Shown here: positions 33,996 through 45,641 of the stretch, piece after piece
Position numbering within the stretch: the stretch's first letter is position 1
Layout: each line of letters opens with the position of its first letter
Assembly (NCBI GenBank): GCA_023313575.1
Contig: JAJTTP010000004.1
Location: forward strand, 2,604,001-2,668,000
Length of the DNA stretch: 64,000 nucleotides
Direction of reading: 5' to 3'
Source: Eutypella sp. D-1
Taxonomy: Eukaryota > Ascomycota > Sordariomycetes > Xylariales > Diatrypaceae
Notes under the pieces: generated by a model
Databases searched by the model: none
Seen by the model: the letters and a program-made list of their open reading frames with translations, nothing else
What the model was told of the DNA's origin: nothing
Position numbers and translations under genes: made by a program

Positions 33996-34906
33996 TTACT
34001 CCCTAGGCCTCAACCGCCTCTCAACCCAGATCTCCATCAGCCTCGCGGACCGCAGCGCCAACGCCTTAGCATCCTCCCCCGCCGCGCCCTCAGCCACCTC
34101 CCGGAACCGCCGTAGCCAAAACAACCACCGCTCCGACTGCAGACCCGCGGGACCGCCGTAGAGCGGACCGCCGCGCAGCAGGCGCTCGTCCTCCTTACTC
34201 AGGCTCGGAGTGGGCGTCCGCACGACCGCCTCCGCGAGCACTGGGCCCGCGTACTCGATGTACGCGGCGGCGACGCTGAGATCGCGGTCTCGCGCGCTAG
34301 CGCTCTTCTTCCCTGTGTCTTCTTCTAGCGCGTCCCGCAGCATCCAGATGATCTGGTTCGTGCTGTCCACGACGCCTGCGCCGACCAGGCGCGCTGAGAA
34401 TGCGTGGAAGCGCACCCACCGCTTGGTGATCTGCGCCTGCTCCTCCGCGTCCTTGGACGTCCCTGGTCCGTTCAGATGCTCGCGGCACATTGCGCCGAAG
34501 ACGGGGAGGTCCGTCCAGAGGCGGGTCTTGGGGGTCTTGTTAGTCATCGTTTCTTGCTCCTTGGGGGCGTGTGGTGGACTGCACTCACATCCCAGACTTG
34601 CAGTCCGGTATCCGGGAGCAGCGTCAGCTCGCGCATGAACTTCACCAGCCTGTCCATGGCCGGGTGGTCGTGGGGGATCTGTTCCGCGATGCGGATTACG
34701 TCTTTCCAGAGCGAGAAGAAGAACCCATCGTCGAGGCTCTTGCCGCCGTCTTTGGGCGTCGGGGCTAGTTTTGACACGGCCTGCGCTGCTTGTGCTGGAT
34801 TGGTTGAACTCTCGGCCGTGAAGAAGTCGCTGAAGATGTTGAAGACATCCCCGCTTATCGGCTCCTTTCCGGCGGCATCGTTTTGCTGTAGTGTAAAGCT
34901 TGCCAT
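33996..34906 (-). CDS. DUF3632 family protein
   Basis: Two exons, 34589-34906 and 33996-34526, with a 62-bp intron (GTGAGT donor, CTAAC branch, CCAAG acceptor) in phase 0, give 282 residues. The block LWTDLPVFGAMCREHLNGPG right after the junction, together with WVRFHAFSARLVGAG and a C-terminal SERWLFWLRRFREVAEGA helix, matches DUF3632, a fungal-specific family of unknown function. No signal peptide or membrane segment is seen. These proteins are often encoded in variable, HET-rich regions, as here. The start is the ATG at 34906; upstream only a TTG is in frame. Confidence 0.82.
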
Positions 34907-36551
34907 GGTTACGAGTGACAAAATTCCGGTGTTGGATATTCCTACGTCGTATGGCAGCTGATGGGATGAAGAAACGAGGTATAGGAAGGGACCGTTCTAC
35001 TACATCATGTCCTTCTTCTGCGATATACCTAAGTAAGTAAGTAACTAGAATGGCTAGTTTAGTGCAATCTTGAACGCAGCCTATTGGGATACGTCATTGA
35101 AACACGGACTAGGGATTTAGGGGACGAAAGAGGAAGGTCTTTAGCGTTAGACTGGCGTGTGTGTACCTGATCATCCGTTATCAAAGCAGAACCTACCATT
35201 CAGGGAAAACCAGGTTCTACATCAGATCCTCAGGTAGTAAAGCGCTTCAGAATAATGTGATCACCATAACCATTTTGCATGTGGTCGAGTTGAAGGACCT
35301 TTACAGTGGTTACTTACATCTCGTTATCACCGGCCCCACTAGTAGCATATAGGGGCGGAGGGGTAGAGGGGCAGAGGGGGCGAATACATAACGGCCAGAT
35401 TCGACCCCGCTTTCGGTCTAAGCTGGAACGGCGACCGGGCGGCAACGAATCATAAGACCGTGATGCATCACATGTTAACCGCCTATGTAAACATGCCTGT
35501 CACTGCCAGGTACATCGATATTCGAGGAAATGCTGGGGAGAATTACCAAGGTGATGATTGTTCTGCATGCTGAATAAGTAAGGCGGGCTTCATATGGCGT
35601 CCCTAAAGCCAAATACCCCTCAGGGGCTAGGTGAATTAGTGTATGGCATCTACGAGTACAGCAGAGGATTCCCCCAAAAAACCGGGAAACTGCTGGTATT
35701 GGTTGGACTGTCGCATGGTCAATGAACAGATGGACATGCCATTGGTCTCGTCTAATTTGGCCAGAGGTCTTTTCCATCGAAACCAGATGCGCATCCATAC
35801 GTTTCCGACGCATTGTTGAGCTGAGCTTCTAAGCAGGCTCCTTGAAGCGAGTCACAGGGTTGACTTGGAACAGGGTCAGCCCCCTTACTATAACCATCGT
35901 CATGCAAGTATACCTTAGAGCACGTGCTAGGTATCTGAGATTCCACCTCGGAAGATCCCAGTGAGCGAGCCATATCCGAGAGCAAGGATTTGCGCCGTGC
36001 CTAGTCTCGACGGTACGCGGCCTGGTAACCGTGGGAATGCAACGTCGTGCTGGAGGGGGCCGGGATGGGGTTCGGCCCCGCTGTGTTTCTTTTTCAATCG
36101 GGTTCTGTCGCGCATTAAGGGATATATGTAAAGCTTGTATATGTATACCTACCACATATGTGTGGTCTCGACGGTTGGGAGCCATGGTACTCATATGGGA
36201 CTTCAGACCACGCTGCCCCCATGTACGCTCCAACTACACCAGGGCCACCACATGCTCATGCTCGCGAAGATCGGAGAGGCCCAGCCTTACCCCTAGAATA
36301 AAATCGCATTGAGCCGTGACATCGTTCAGAGCCTAGACCCCGCAAAATCATGAGGAGAGCTCTGGTCTCTGGTATTCTCGTGGTCTATCAGTAGTGGTGA
36401 TAAAGTACAACGGGGTTACAGCTCCCAGCCACAGCGAGCCGTCCCGTCCCCAGCACAAACCAAATCTTATGATACAATCATGATACAGTCGCTTTCCGCG
36501 TTCCGCTTTGCTTCGCAAAAAGGTTTTAGCTCCATATACGCATGCGTGCGC
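34907..36551. other. 1.6-kb spacer, no supported gene
   Basis: Several short frames on both strands, none with splice sites or recognisable domains. It should contain the DUF3632 promoter on its left side. Confidence 0.4.
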
Positions 36552-37251
36552 TCAGCTGTCAACGGCATCCACCGGCGGCTCCTCGGGGTCGATGCCCGTC
36601 TCCTCGCGCAGGATCTCGTCCAGTGTCGTGCCGTCCCGCAGATACACCCACCCGCCCGTCGCGGTCCCCTCCTTCTGGTGCTGGCCGTCGCTAACGACCA
36701 CGTAGTCGAAACGTTTGGGGCCGGATACCGGAGACGAGAGCCAGATCTGTTTGTTTGGTGGTTGCTTGTTGATCACGTACGTGCCAATCTCGGCTATGCT
36801 GATGTTCATGACGCCGGACTGTGAGCGAGCTTTATGGTAAACTCTACTGTCGGGAGAGATACTATGAAAAAGGAAGGGGGGGGAAAGGGGGGGGACCGAC
36901 ACTGTACTCGACGTCTAAGTTATCGCGCTCATCCTGGGCGGCCTCGAACTTATTGAGTAGGTTGTCCAGATATTCGTCGGACAGCTCGTGATACTGGCCA
37001 TCCGTTATGTCGGCGGGCTTAACGCGACTGAGAACATCGGGTGAGAGAGGCGCAGCAGCGGATGAGGTCGTCGAGAAGGGGCGTAAAGTCGGTATTTGTG
37101 AATTCGATTTCGAATACTGGGAATGAGGCGATTCTCGCAAAACGGAGGGGACGGAGCGGAGGATAGCGGAACCGGATGCCGGCGCGGTGATCCTAGAACG
37201 GAGACCTCGGGCGGCCAGCTGACCGGCCCTGGTGAGGCTTCCCCTGGTCAT
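36552..37251 (-). CDS. YFH1: frataxin, mitochondrial iron-sulfur cluster assembly protein
   Basis: Two exons, 36901-37251 and 36552-36818, give 205 residues. The ATG at 37251 begins a basic, Ser/Arg-rich presequence ([20 protein letters not shown]) typical of mitochondrial import; the frame is open upstream only from a TTG. The mature domain has the acidic helix [20 protein letters not shown], then [38 protein letters not shown] and a [11 protein letters not shown] helix. Family role: regulates cysteine desulfurase and iron delivery in the Fe-S scaffold complex of the matrix. The 82-bp intron has a weak donor (AGT|GTCGGT) and carries two G/C-rich runs next to it; the acceptor CTCACAG is good. 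Phase and conservation support the join. Confidence 0.92.
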
Positions 37252-37780
37252 TTCTTTTTTTAAGCTGACTATCGCTGGTTGTTCGTTAGATATATCAGCG
37301 AGGGCATCCTTCTGTTGAGATGTAAACAAGATCGCGTGAGTGGTGGAAATGTGTATTTGCGAATTTCATCATTACGTATTTACTTAATAAACCACACTTG
37401 GCACACTAGCTGCAAAAATGATGCAATAACTGGAGCTCTAAAGCTTACATAAGTAGCTGCTGCAAAATAGACTGGGTCTTGATCTGATTGGGCGAATCCG
37501 AGTGCAGTTTCCTTTGCGGAGCTAGTCCCGTGAAAGATGCCGGAAGCCCCACCAGGGATCCCCGAGGCGGCTTAAGTACATCGGAGGAAAACCGACCCCC
37601 TGACGTCTACTTGTGGGTCTGTAATATTCCCCGGCCGGCAACCAAGGAATAGGCGACCGTCTCTTGCACCAAATCGCGCCCGAAATACGAAGGTGAACTA
37701 CGTCGACGGCAACGACAATGAAGCTCATTTTATGGAGTGATGTCAAGAGTACTAGTTTGTATCTGGTGTATAAGCCCCTC
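37252..37780. other. spacer, no supported gene
   Basis: Frataxin promoter region and AT-rich DNA leading to the transposon insertion. No gene seen. Confidence 0.4.
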
Positions 37781-38310
37781 GTCAAGACCAGGGGTGCAAC
37801 TAACTGCACTATTGCACCGTGGTGCGCACCACTGCACTGCACTGCACTGGGGGTCCCCAGTGCAGTGGTGCAGTGCAGATATAACGCACGAAAATGGGAG
37901 ATACCAGGCCCACTGTTAGTGTTCCCTATATATTTATATGGCATCATTAACAGGCGGCTAAAAGGGTGGCTGGGGGTGGCTGGTAATGGCTTAATATCTT
38001 AAAGGAAACCCCCCACCAGCCACCATTAGCCACCATTAGCCACCATAATAGCCACTATAATAGCCACCATAGTAGCCACCATAATAGCCACTAAAACACC
38101 AAAAATCTGTATCACGATACCAATTTTGGGCTTTATTCTACCCCCCCCGGCCACCCCACAACTGGCACTATTGCACCAGTGCAGTGCAGTGCAGTGCATC
38201 TAACTGCACTGCACTGCACCAAAATGAAGGTGGCCGTGCATGTGTTGCACTGCAACGCACCAGGACCGTCAGTGCAGTGCAGTGCAGTTAGTTGCGCCCC
38301 TGGTCAAGAC
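37781..38310. mobile_element. hAT-type non-autonomous transposon (MITE) with 8-bp target duplication
   Basis: The element spans 37789-38302 (514 bp). Its left end reads CAGGGGTGCAACTAACTGCA and the inverse of its right end CAGGGGCGCAACTAACTGCA, an inverted repeat with one mismatch over at least 22 bp. It is flanked on both sides by the identical octamer GTCAAGAC (37781-37788 and 38303-38310). A CAGGG start and an 8-bp target-site duplication are hallmarks of hAT transposons. The interior has no coding capacity; it consists of TGCACTGCACTGCAC repeats near both ends and a 12-bp-type tandem series of AGCCACCATAAT units at about 38012-38100. A transposase must come from elsewhere in the genome. 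Confidence 0.88.
38012..38100 (+). repeat. degenerate tandem AGCCACCATAAT repeats inside the hAT element
   Basis: Around seven units with the core AGCCAC followed by CATTAG, CATAAT, TATAAT or CATAGT. They may be internal subterminal motifs of the type that transposases bind, or slippage products. Confidence 0.8.
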
Positions 38311-39020
38311 GCTGAGCCGGAAGAAACCTGAAATCGGCTTTCTTACGCGTAGTATGCATGTACATACGACTACTATTGGCAATTGATCGGAAATATACGG
38401 GTGAATGCCTCCAATCAAAGCCTTCGACCCTCCAGGCTCACGCATGAGGCGCACTTCTGTGAGGTTTGAAATGGCTTGGTCAGCTGTAACTTTCTTGTCG
38501 TGAGATTATGTCGGGCTTGGGTAAGCTAATCGAGAGGGGCGTAACCAAGCTACATGACTATAGCCACTGGTAGGCCTGGATTACAACTGCCGACATGTAA
38601 GACGGAAGCACCTTGCTGTGTATCCTGCTTTTTCTTTTCTCCAAAAACAAAAGAGGAAAAGGTGGGAAGGGGAATGGACGGCTGAGAAGTACATAGCTAC
38701 GCTCTTATCTTGGCGAGCAAATAAGATATCCGGTTCCGGGCCCCAAAATCAATTTTATGCAGGTTTCAACCGGGTGTTATAATGCTGTGGCACGGGACGT
38801 CCTCAAAACTGATTCGTTGGTGGGCTATATTCCCCGAAAAAGCTCACCTACATAGTTACAGAGTTTTCGCAGCTAAGTCCATACCAGTGCCAGTATAAGA
38901 GCGGATGAAAAAGGTGCATACATCCCATCCGTCGTTGTCGATAAACAACTCTTGTCCCCAAAATCCCCCAAATACTTGTATAAGCGAAATAAAAACCTAT
39001 CTTGCTACTTACGGCCTGGC

Positions 39021-41314
39021 ATGCTCTGTCGAAAATGCGAAAAAGCCCTTCAAGCCGCAGCGAAGGGGCAGGTGTTATTACACCCATTCAAATATAGTCC
39101 ACATGATACAAATATATGCATACCTCTGCATTATTCGCTTCGCAGTTTTTACAAGTCGATACTTGCCGGCTGTTTCATCTGTCGATGGGCATGGGCTACA
39201 TTAATACAAGGGCCAGGCCTGCCCCATTCCCAGCTGTGTCGCGGTTCGATATTTTTAGAAGACCCCAAACAGTTGATTCCCTCAAGCATTGGGGAGTTTC
39301 GCGTCAAAATTTATCAACTCGCGGATGTATTCGCAGATGGCCTTGGGGCTTCCAACCCGTATGACTCAGTTGAACGTATCATAATACCGAAAACGGGCTC
39401 CCTAGCGGCCATCCGGTTAATTCGACATTTACTATTCCCACTTACTAGACACAAGGAAAAGTTCTTCTTATACAACAAAATTGTAAAGAAGAATTGGCGT
39501 GAAAAAATAGCTGGCCGGCCCAGGATGCGGATCGGTCTTCAGGAGGCTTTTGGCCTTGGGGATGGGGGCTACTATATTATGCCGGTCTATTTTGAAAATA
39601 CCCTGTTAAACCGCCTAGAACTCCGCCCCGTCGCTCCTGATACCCCAAGGTCCATTAACGTGTTACAAACAGAACTGAATCTCCCCACTGCTTCAACGGC
39701 CAATGCAGGCGATCTGTGGCGTTACTGGTTCAGCACGTGCTCAGAGAATCACGCGGATTGTCAAGTTGCGAAGCAGCAGATGCAATCGTTCCGGCCCACA
39801 AGACTTGTCCGACTGCTTCAAGATGACCAAGGGGCTATATCTACTTGGAGATTGGACTGTAAATCCTCCGCCAACAACGCCAACACAATCCCTTACCTTA
39901 CGTTGAGCCATTGCTGGGGTTCATCCCAGCCCGTTCGATTGACGAAGGGAAATCTTCCTCAGTTCCAAGTACCCTCACCAACTGCTGAATTACCCAAGAC
40001 CTATCAGCATGCATTGGCTACTACACAATCGCTAGGGTTCTCGCATATTTGGATCGATTCTCTCTGTATTATCCAGGACGACGACGACGATTGGAGAGCG
40101 GAATCCGCGCTAATGGGAACGATTTACAGCCATGCGACATGTAACATCGGTGCATGTTGGGCTACAGACGACAGTCAGGGTTATTTCAGTACCATTGACC
40201 CAGTTGCAAAAGCCGCTACTTTTATCTCCCTCGAGCGTTATGCGCGAGATTCACCAGTCCAGCACCATATAGGAGAGGGCTTCGGCCACTACGATGAAAT
40301 CATGCGAAGTCCCCTCAACAAGCGTGGCTGGGTCGTCCAAGAGAGATATCTAGCGAGGAGGCAGCTGAGCTTTGCTAAGCGCCAGACTTACTGGGAATGT
40401 CGTCAGCTTGTCGCTAGTGAGGAGTTTCCCGTCGGTTTTCCCCAGTGGCTGAGAGCATCGAAACCGCACTTGGAATTTGAGGAGGGAACAGATACGCGCG
40501 TCATCTGGGTCAAACTCGTTCAATTCTATTCGACTTGCGACCTTAGTTACAAGAAAGATAAACTGGTGGCTTTATCTGGCCTGGTCAAAAAGGTGCAAAG
40601 TATCACTTACGACCAATACCTTTCCGGATTGTGGAAAAAGGATCTGTATAAACAATTGTGTTGGAAGCCGCATGACTACGGGCATGGCAAGGTTGATCAG
40701 ACGACGATTCCCCGTGGTCTTGGGCAAATATTGATGGACCAGTGGTGTACGACGATGGATATTACGAACCCACCCGCCAAATGCTTATACCCTGGATTCA
40801 GGTTATCGAATCTTCTCCTGACAAGTTAGTTTTGCGGAGCGTCGCTGTATGGGGCTCTATATCGGGTCTCTCTGAAGTAGTGGGGCCTGACCAACGCGAA
40901 TGGGTGCCTTTTGTCTCGCTGATCGGTGGAACTTGTTCGTCTCCGAATCTGGATCGTATGTGCATCAGGATCTATTGGGACGAAAGTCTAGCTTCGCTCG
41001 ACAGCGATCCAGTCAAGCTGTCCACTGTACGAGCACAGCGCAACAGCGACCTTCTGTTCTTGGGGGTTCGTAGTGAATGGTCTCCCAGTATGCCACAAAT
41101 TCACAAGGGCCTAGTCCTACGGAAATTGCGTAGCTCTACAGCCGGGGGCGAAGAATATGTTAGGATGGGATCATGGAGTTCAGTTTATAGGGAGGTAAGC
41201 GTCTATGACGGATTAGCTGTCCGGCTTGGAATAACCATTGAAGATCATTTCAAGCCTAAATACCTGGATGACCCTAGGACAGCTGAGATGGTTCATACTG
41301 TAACGATAGTTTAA
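39021..41314 (+). pseudogene. HET-domain (heterokaryon incompatibility) protein, frameshifted
   Basis: Frame 1 runs from ATG 39021 (MLCRKCEKALQ, the usual Cys-pair start of HET proteins) to a stop at 40829. The HET domain is at about residues 290-430, with blocks YLTLSHCWGSSQPVRLTKGN, LPKTYQHALATTQSLGFSHI, WIDSLCIIQDDDDDW, the later RGWVVQERYLARRQLSFAKR, and DLYKQLCWKPHDYG. The expected next motif, WSWA, is not in this frame but in frame 3 (SPWSWANIDGPVVYDDGYYE), which stays open to 41314. The switch must fall at about 40698-40712, too short for an intron, so a 1- or 2-base indel disrupted the gene, or the base call is wrong. HET proteins trigger cell death after fusion of incompatible hyphae. 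If translated from frame 1 alone, a shortened protein with an intact HET domain would still be made. Confidence 0.85.
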
Positions 41315-42097
41315 AAGTTATCTTTTCATGAGATAGCTAAGCCCCCTATTCTTTTACATTAAAATAGAGGAGAAGCGCTAAGTGTGAAGTCCTATCAACT
41401 AGCTCCCCGATGTGGTTATTGTCGCATTCAGTAGGCTCTATATAAGGAGCGTCGTAATACAGATGGAACTGATCATGTCTTTCCTAAGTTCTAACAAAGA
41501 GGAGGGCTATGTAGAATGCCTATATATAGTAGGTAGCGCGCGGGGGCGGGGGGGGGGTATTAACCCCTGGTTCCATATGTGGGAGAGAGCTCCATAACCA
41601 ATAGTAGGCTGCTCTCATTGGTTGCGACAGTTCTGATAAATGAACAGGGGCTCCATGAGGCTTCGTTCACTCCTGTACAATTATAGTATAGCTAAGCCTC
41701 GTAACTTTGATCTTGTTGATGGTCTCGCGGTGTAACCCCCTCAGTCATTCAGGTCTCAGTACTCAGTCGCAGGCAATAAACCGGGTCTCGCATTCCTTCA
41801 CTCATCATTGCGGCCATAAAATAACGGAAGGCGATGATGAAACCAATGCATTTAGATTCACTGGACTGCAATGTCGCTGACGCTGACATTGTCCCTTACA
41901 GTAATGGACAGCTAGCCACAAGCCTGTAGGATGAACAGTGGAGGTATGGACCCTGACGTATGTAACTTGGACAAGGGTTTTAATCTTGTTCTATGTAGCT
42001 CTTCGCTTGATAGCCTGTTCAAGGATATAGATCCGAGTGAGAGATAGGAGCTAAAGAATTACTATTCGCTAGCTGGATAATACCTATAAGCTGGAAC
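41315..42097. other. spacer, no supported gene
   Basis: AT-rich with short frames only, plus a G-rich stretch near 41541-41560. No gene seen. Confidence 0.4.
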
Positions 42098-42525
42098 CTG
42101 TCAGGGGTCTATAGGCCAAAGTAATAAATGCCCGCGAATACGACAGAGACTCGCTAGAATCATATATTTTCAAAGCTTAAATAAATAAAATAAATCATAA
42201 CGCTTTAGCCCATATAAATATAAAAAGGGCGAAGCCCCTTATATATAAACCTGGCTCCAGATAGCCTACCTTACGGGCGTGTAACTATATCTCCTTACAA
42301 AACCAAACTCTGCCTTCCTACTGAGCATATGTAAGGAGAGATAGTCACACGCCCATAGGGTGGGATATCTGGAGCTAGGTATATATATAGGGGGCTTCGC
42401 CCCCCCTACATTCATACGGGCCAAGGGGTTATACTATATATATCTGGGCCTGATACTATATGATTCTGGCGAGCCTCTGCCGTATTCGCGGGCACCTATC
42501 ACTCTGGTACTATGACCTCTGACAG
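42098..42525. mobile_element. 428-bp palindromic (foldback) repeat element
   Basis: The left arm (42098 to about 42298) and the right arm (about 42331-42525) are inverted copies of each other. The ends read CTGTCAGGGGTCTATAGGCC and, inverted, CTGTCAGAGGTCATAGTACC. Inner inverted blocks include GCCCGCGAATACGAC, a GGGCGAAGCCCC hairpin, and ATCTCCTTAC against GTAAGGAGAGAT. About 32 bp separate the arms. A single-arm relative lies at 27714-27909, so this is a dispersed family. No coding capacity and no clear target-site duplication; the arms differ at many transitions, so it is not recent. The CAGGGG termini hint at a hAT-related origin, but this is inference. Confidence 0.78.
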
Positions 42526-45500
42526 TATAAAGGAGCTTAAAGCCTCTTCCTTTCAAAAAAGTCTACTTTATCGTGACCCGCCGATAGGGGAGAGGTTGTT
42601 GTCATTGCCTCCCTATATTACACAACACGGACATGGATGTCTCCACGCAATGGCAAGGAAAGATGTAACCCTTAACTTGTATCATCAACCACCGTCTTTT
42701 TTGATCTGGAGGTGACCAGCTATGAGGAAAGGGAGCCAGAGCTACAAAGGAACTACCCGTACATTATCAGCGGAGGTGCCCTATAGTCCTTCATCTACTT
42801 GTACTCGATTACAGGTAAGAGCAAGTGATGTCGGAGGCCACAAAAACGAATAGCCGATACCTATGGCCGCTCTGATGGCTTCACAGTTAGCCATCCTGCA
42901 TAACACCCATTTCTCGAAGATTGGCCGCGTGCAACGTCTGCTCAGCAACATCTGGAAGGAACGCAAGTAAAGACAGAGTCTACAGAGTACTCATCCCGAA
43001 AATACTAGCACCGGGGCTATATTAAGGCGACGGCAACACCCGATGCTCGGTTCGAGTGAGCGAAGGCGGGGGGCAGATAATGGGTGAATACATAGGAAAC
43101 GCACTTTAATGACTAAGCTGGGGTCTCACATGCCTTTGCTCATTTTTTTTACACCGCGATGTTCTCGCTGGTTCCCAGTCGCTAAACGCTGCGTTGAGCC
43201 TCACGAGCACGAAGGATGGGCTTGGCAGATCCTTCGGGCGGTAGGTGGAGCTATATCCATTGATTGCAGAACGGATTGTGAAGATAGCTCTGATTTATTA
43301 GGTAGTCCATGTGTACTTTAAGGACCTCCTTCAGCCAGTCGGGACCCCATTCTTTCTACCATAAGATGGGGGCGCCATTCTAACACGTGCTCGGGGGCTT
43401 TCGAGTCAGGTACGTGTGGTCTGAACTGAGTTACTCAGTACTCACTGTCTTGGCCTCACGTGGAGTTATAAACCGCAACCGACGTTCTACAACGAGAAAC
43501 AAAGGTCCACAATACGCAACGGAGCGGAATGCAACAAAAAGACAGCCGAATCCAGACGTTCAGAGTAGGTAGGCAAGAAACATGCATAATTCCCCCACGG
43601 AACAAAGCGACAGCGAATATTGTCTCGGCGTCGTGAAGAAGAAGAGAAGATTTCACTGAGCGTTCCTCCCGCGCTGATGCCGAGACTTACCTACGGTTCC
43701 AATCGGAATTTTTTCTGAGACATAGACATGAGACAGAAGCCCTCGAGGAAGCATTGGGCGTGGCTTATCGTACACAGCTTCCCAGCGTTACGATACCTAC
43801 GAGCGTCGTCCTGCTCAGCCACTCGCGGACACTTAAGCTTTTTCCTTATCGCATGGCAGACCATGGGTTACATTACAGCGCGAGGGGGGTGCTCGAACCC
43901 CCCGCACAATCTTTATACTACGTAGATATGTCTTTAGGTTCTTACACGAGGCATTGATCGGGTAGGCGTGACGTGTCGCTCAACTTGCAAAGTTCGGGAA
44001 GAACGGTAGATAATTAGAGAGAGGACGACGGGATTTGGAATGGAATCGAGATGCTCTATCTGCAGTTCGGCGATTTACGATATTTACGTGAGCAGAAAAA
44101 TACCTAGGGTACTAGGGTACTTAATCGATAACTGGAAGAACCGAGTATCCCAATCATTTTCGCTGCTCGAGCCAAATGATGGGGGATTATAACTTCTTGT
44201 TTTCAGGAGAAGGCTGGCTAGCAATTTGTGCGGACTGCAGTCATCTAGTTTTCTATCGGATAACGTAGTCGTGATCGAGCAAGGAGGATCCATAAACATA
44301 CAGAATCAATTCTCCACGGAGCGGCCGGGGTCCCGGGATATAGCGCCAATACTAAGCCCCCCTGGCCCCTGATTGGCCCCACCTCGATGCGCGACTTCAC
44401 AGCCCGCTAAACCACGTAGGGCTTAACCCCATGTCGATCGCGGGCGCTATCAGAATGATTCATAATGGACCATTCTTATTCAGTGGGCGGGGCGGGTGGA
44501 TCCCGATTATGTTCCCCCCCCCTGTCCCCTAGCCACGGGTTTGCGACTCGTAAATCGTGGCGCTGTGATCTTTAAGTATCCGATAGGAAATCCACGAGGC
44601 TTCAGGTAACAATAGAGACAAGAGTTGATTCCACTGATAGAGCAAGTTGACCGTGGGATGCCACTGTTTTTCTCATCAGCAGATAATACCAATTGGTACG
44701 CCTTGAGGACCTGAGGCCTTGTAGCTGGATTCCCATCAGACACATCAGGGAAGGAAGGAGTGCAGAAGCTGTCTTGTTGATATTTGTGGGCAGCAGACAG
44801 GCCCTCCCCTCGTTGGGCAGTGGGGATGGATATGTATGTGATGGGTATGTATGGGGAAGGAACCTCTTTTTATCATTATGAGCCATCCTCGCTCATGTGC
44901 ACTCATATCTCCATCACCACCATTGCCAACTCAACACTATGCTATGCGGGCAGCAACGAGAAAATATAGCTAATTAAGCCGGTGGGCGGTCGTGCTTGCT
45001 TGTTTGTTGTGGTCGCAACGCGCTGCACTACGACGGTAATGGGAGAGTTAGGATAGGGGATGGTTATTAAGTGATTCATTTTGGCTCACTTCCTACGTGC
45101 TATGAGCGACTATGATGGCCTGCGTAGCGAAATCGTCGAGGCATAAATAGAGCTTGGGGAATTTGTAGAATTTGTAGAGGTTAGATAGATAGATAGTTGA
45201 AAATTGAAAATGAGCATTATGATGATTCCTCTTTTTCTTTATTTTTTTATTCTTCTTTATTTAGGATTGTGAGTCTTGTGTGTGGTTTGGTGATGGGAGC
45301 GTGGAAGTGCTGTGATTTGACTGACCTTCCCAGGAGCAAGCATGGAATATGCCTATGGCTATGGCTTGTGATCTTATGGTATGTTTGTTTCTGTCTACAC
45401 TCACTCAACTATCCTCACTCTCAAGCTTCCGTCACGACTATGATGACAAAACATTCGTTCCCTAAACCGAATATCAAATTCTGCTTCAAGTCCCGTCTTG

Positions 45501-45641
45501 CTACGGGTACTACAATCTTCACATGAGAGAATTTTCACGAGCCGACATCGTCTGAGCCACAAGTCACGGAGAGAAAGAGACATATCAATTCATTGTTTGA
45601 GGAGGAATTTTGAGATTAAACGAGCTACGTCCAGCTAACCC
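42526..45641. other. 3.1-kb gene-poor accessory spacer
   Basis: No frame has splice signals or domain resemblance. Overlapping minus-strand frames at about 44507-44886 and a plus-strand frame at 43109-43321 were examined and not accepted. A small C run lies near 44515. The right end should include downstream sequence of the leftward bZIP gene. Confidence 0.4.

Noticed and set aside
43020..43060. tRNA-like B-box (GGTTCGAGTGA)
   Set aside because: No matching A-box and no cloverleaf could be drawn around it; no other tRNA candidates were found.
44507..44886. Overlapping minus-strand frames of 78 and 94 codons
   Set aside because: Two frames share the same DNA, neither with splice sites or a domain; no reason to prefer either.
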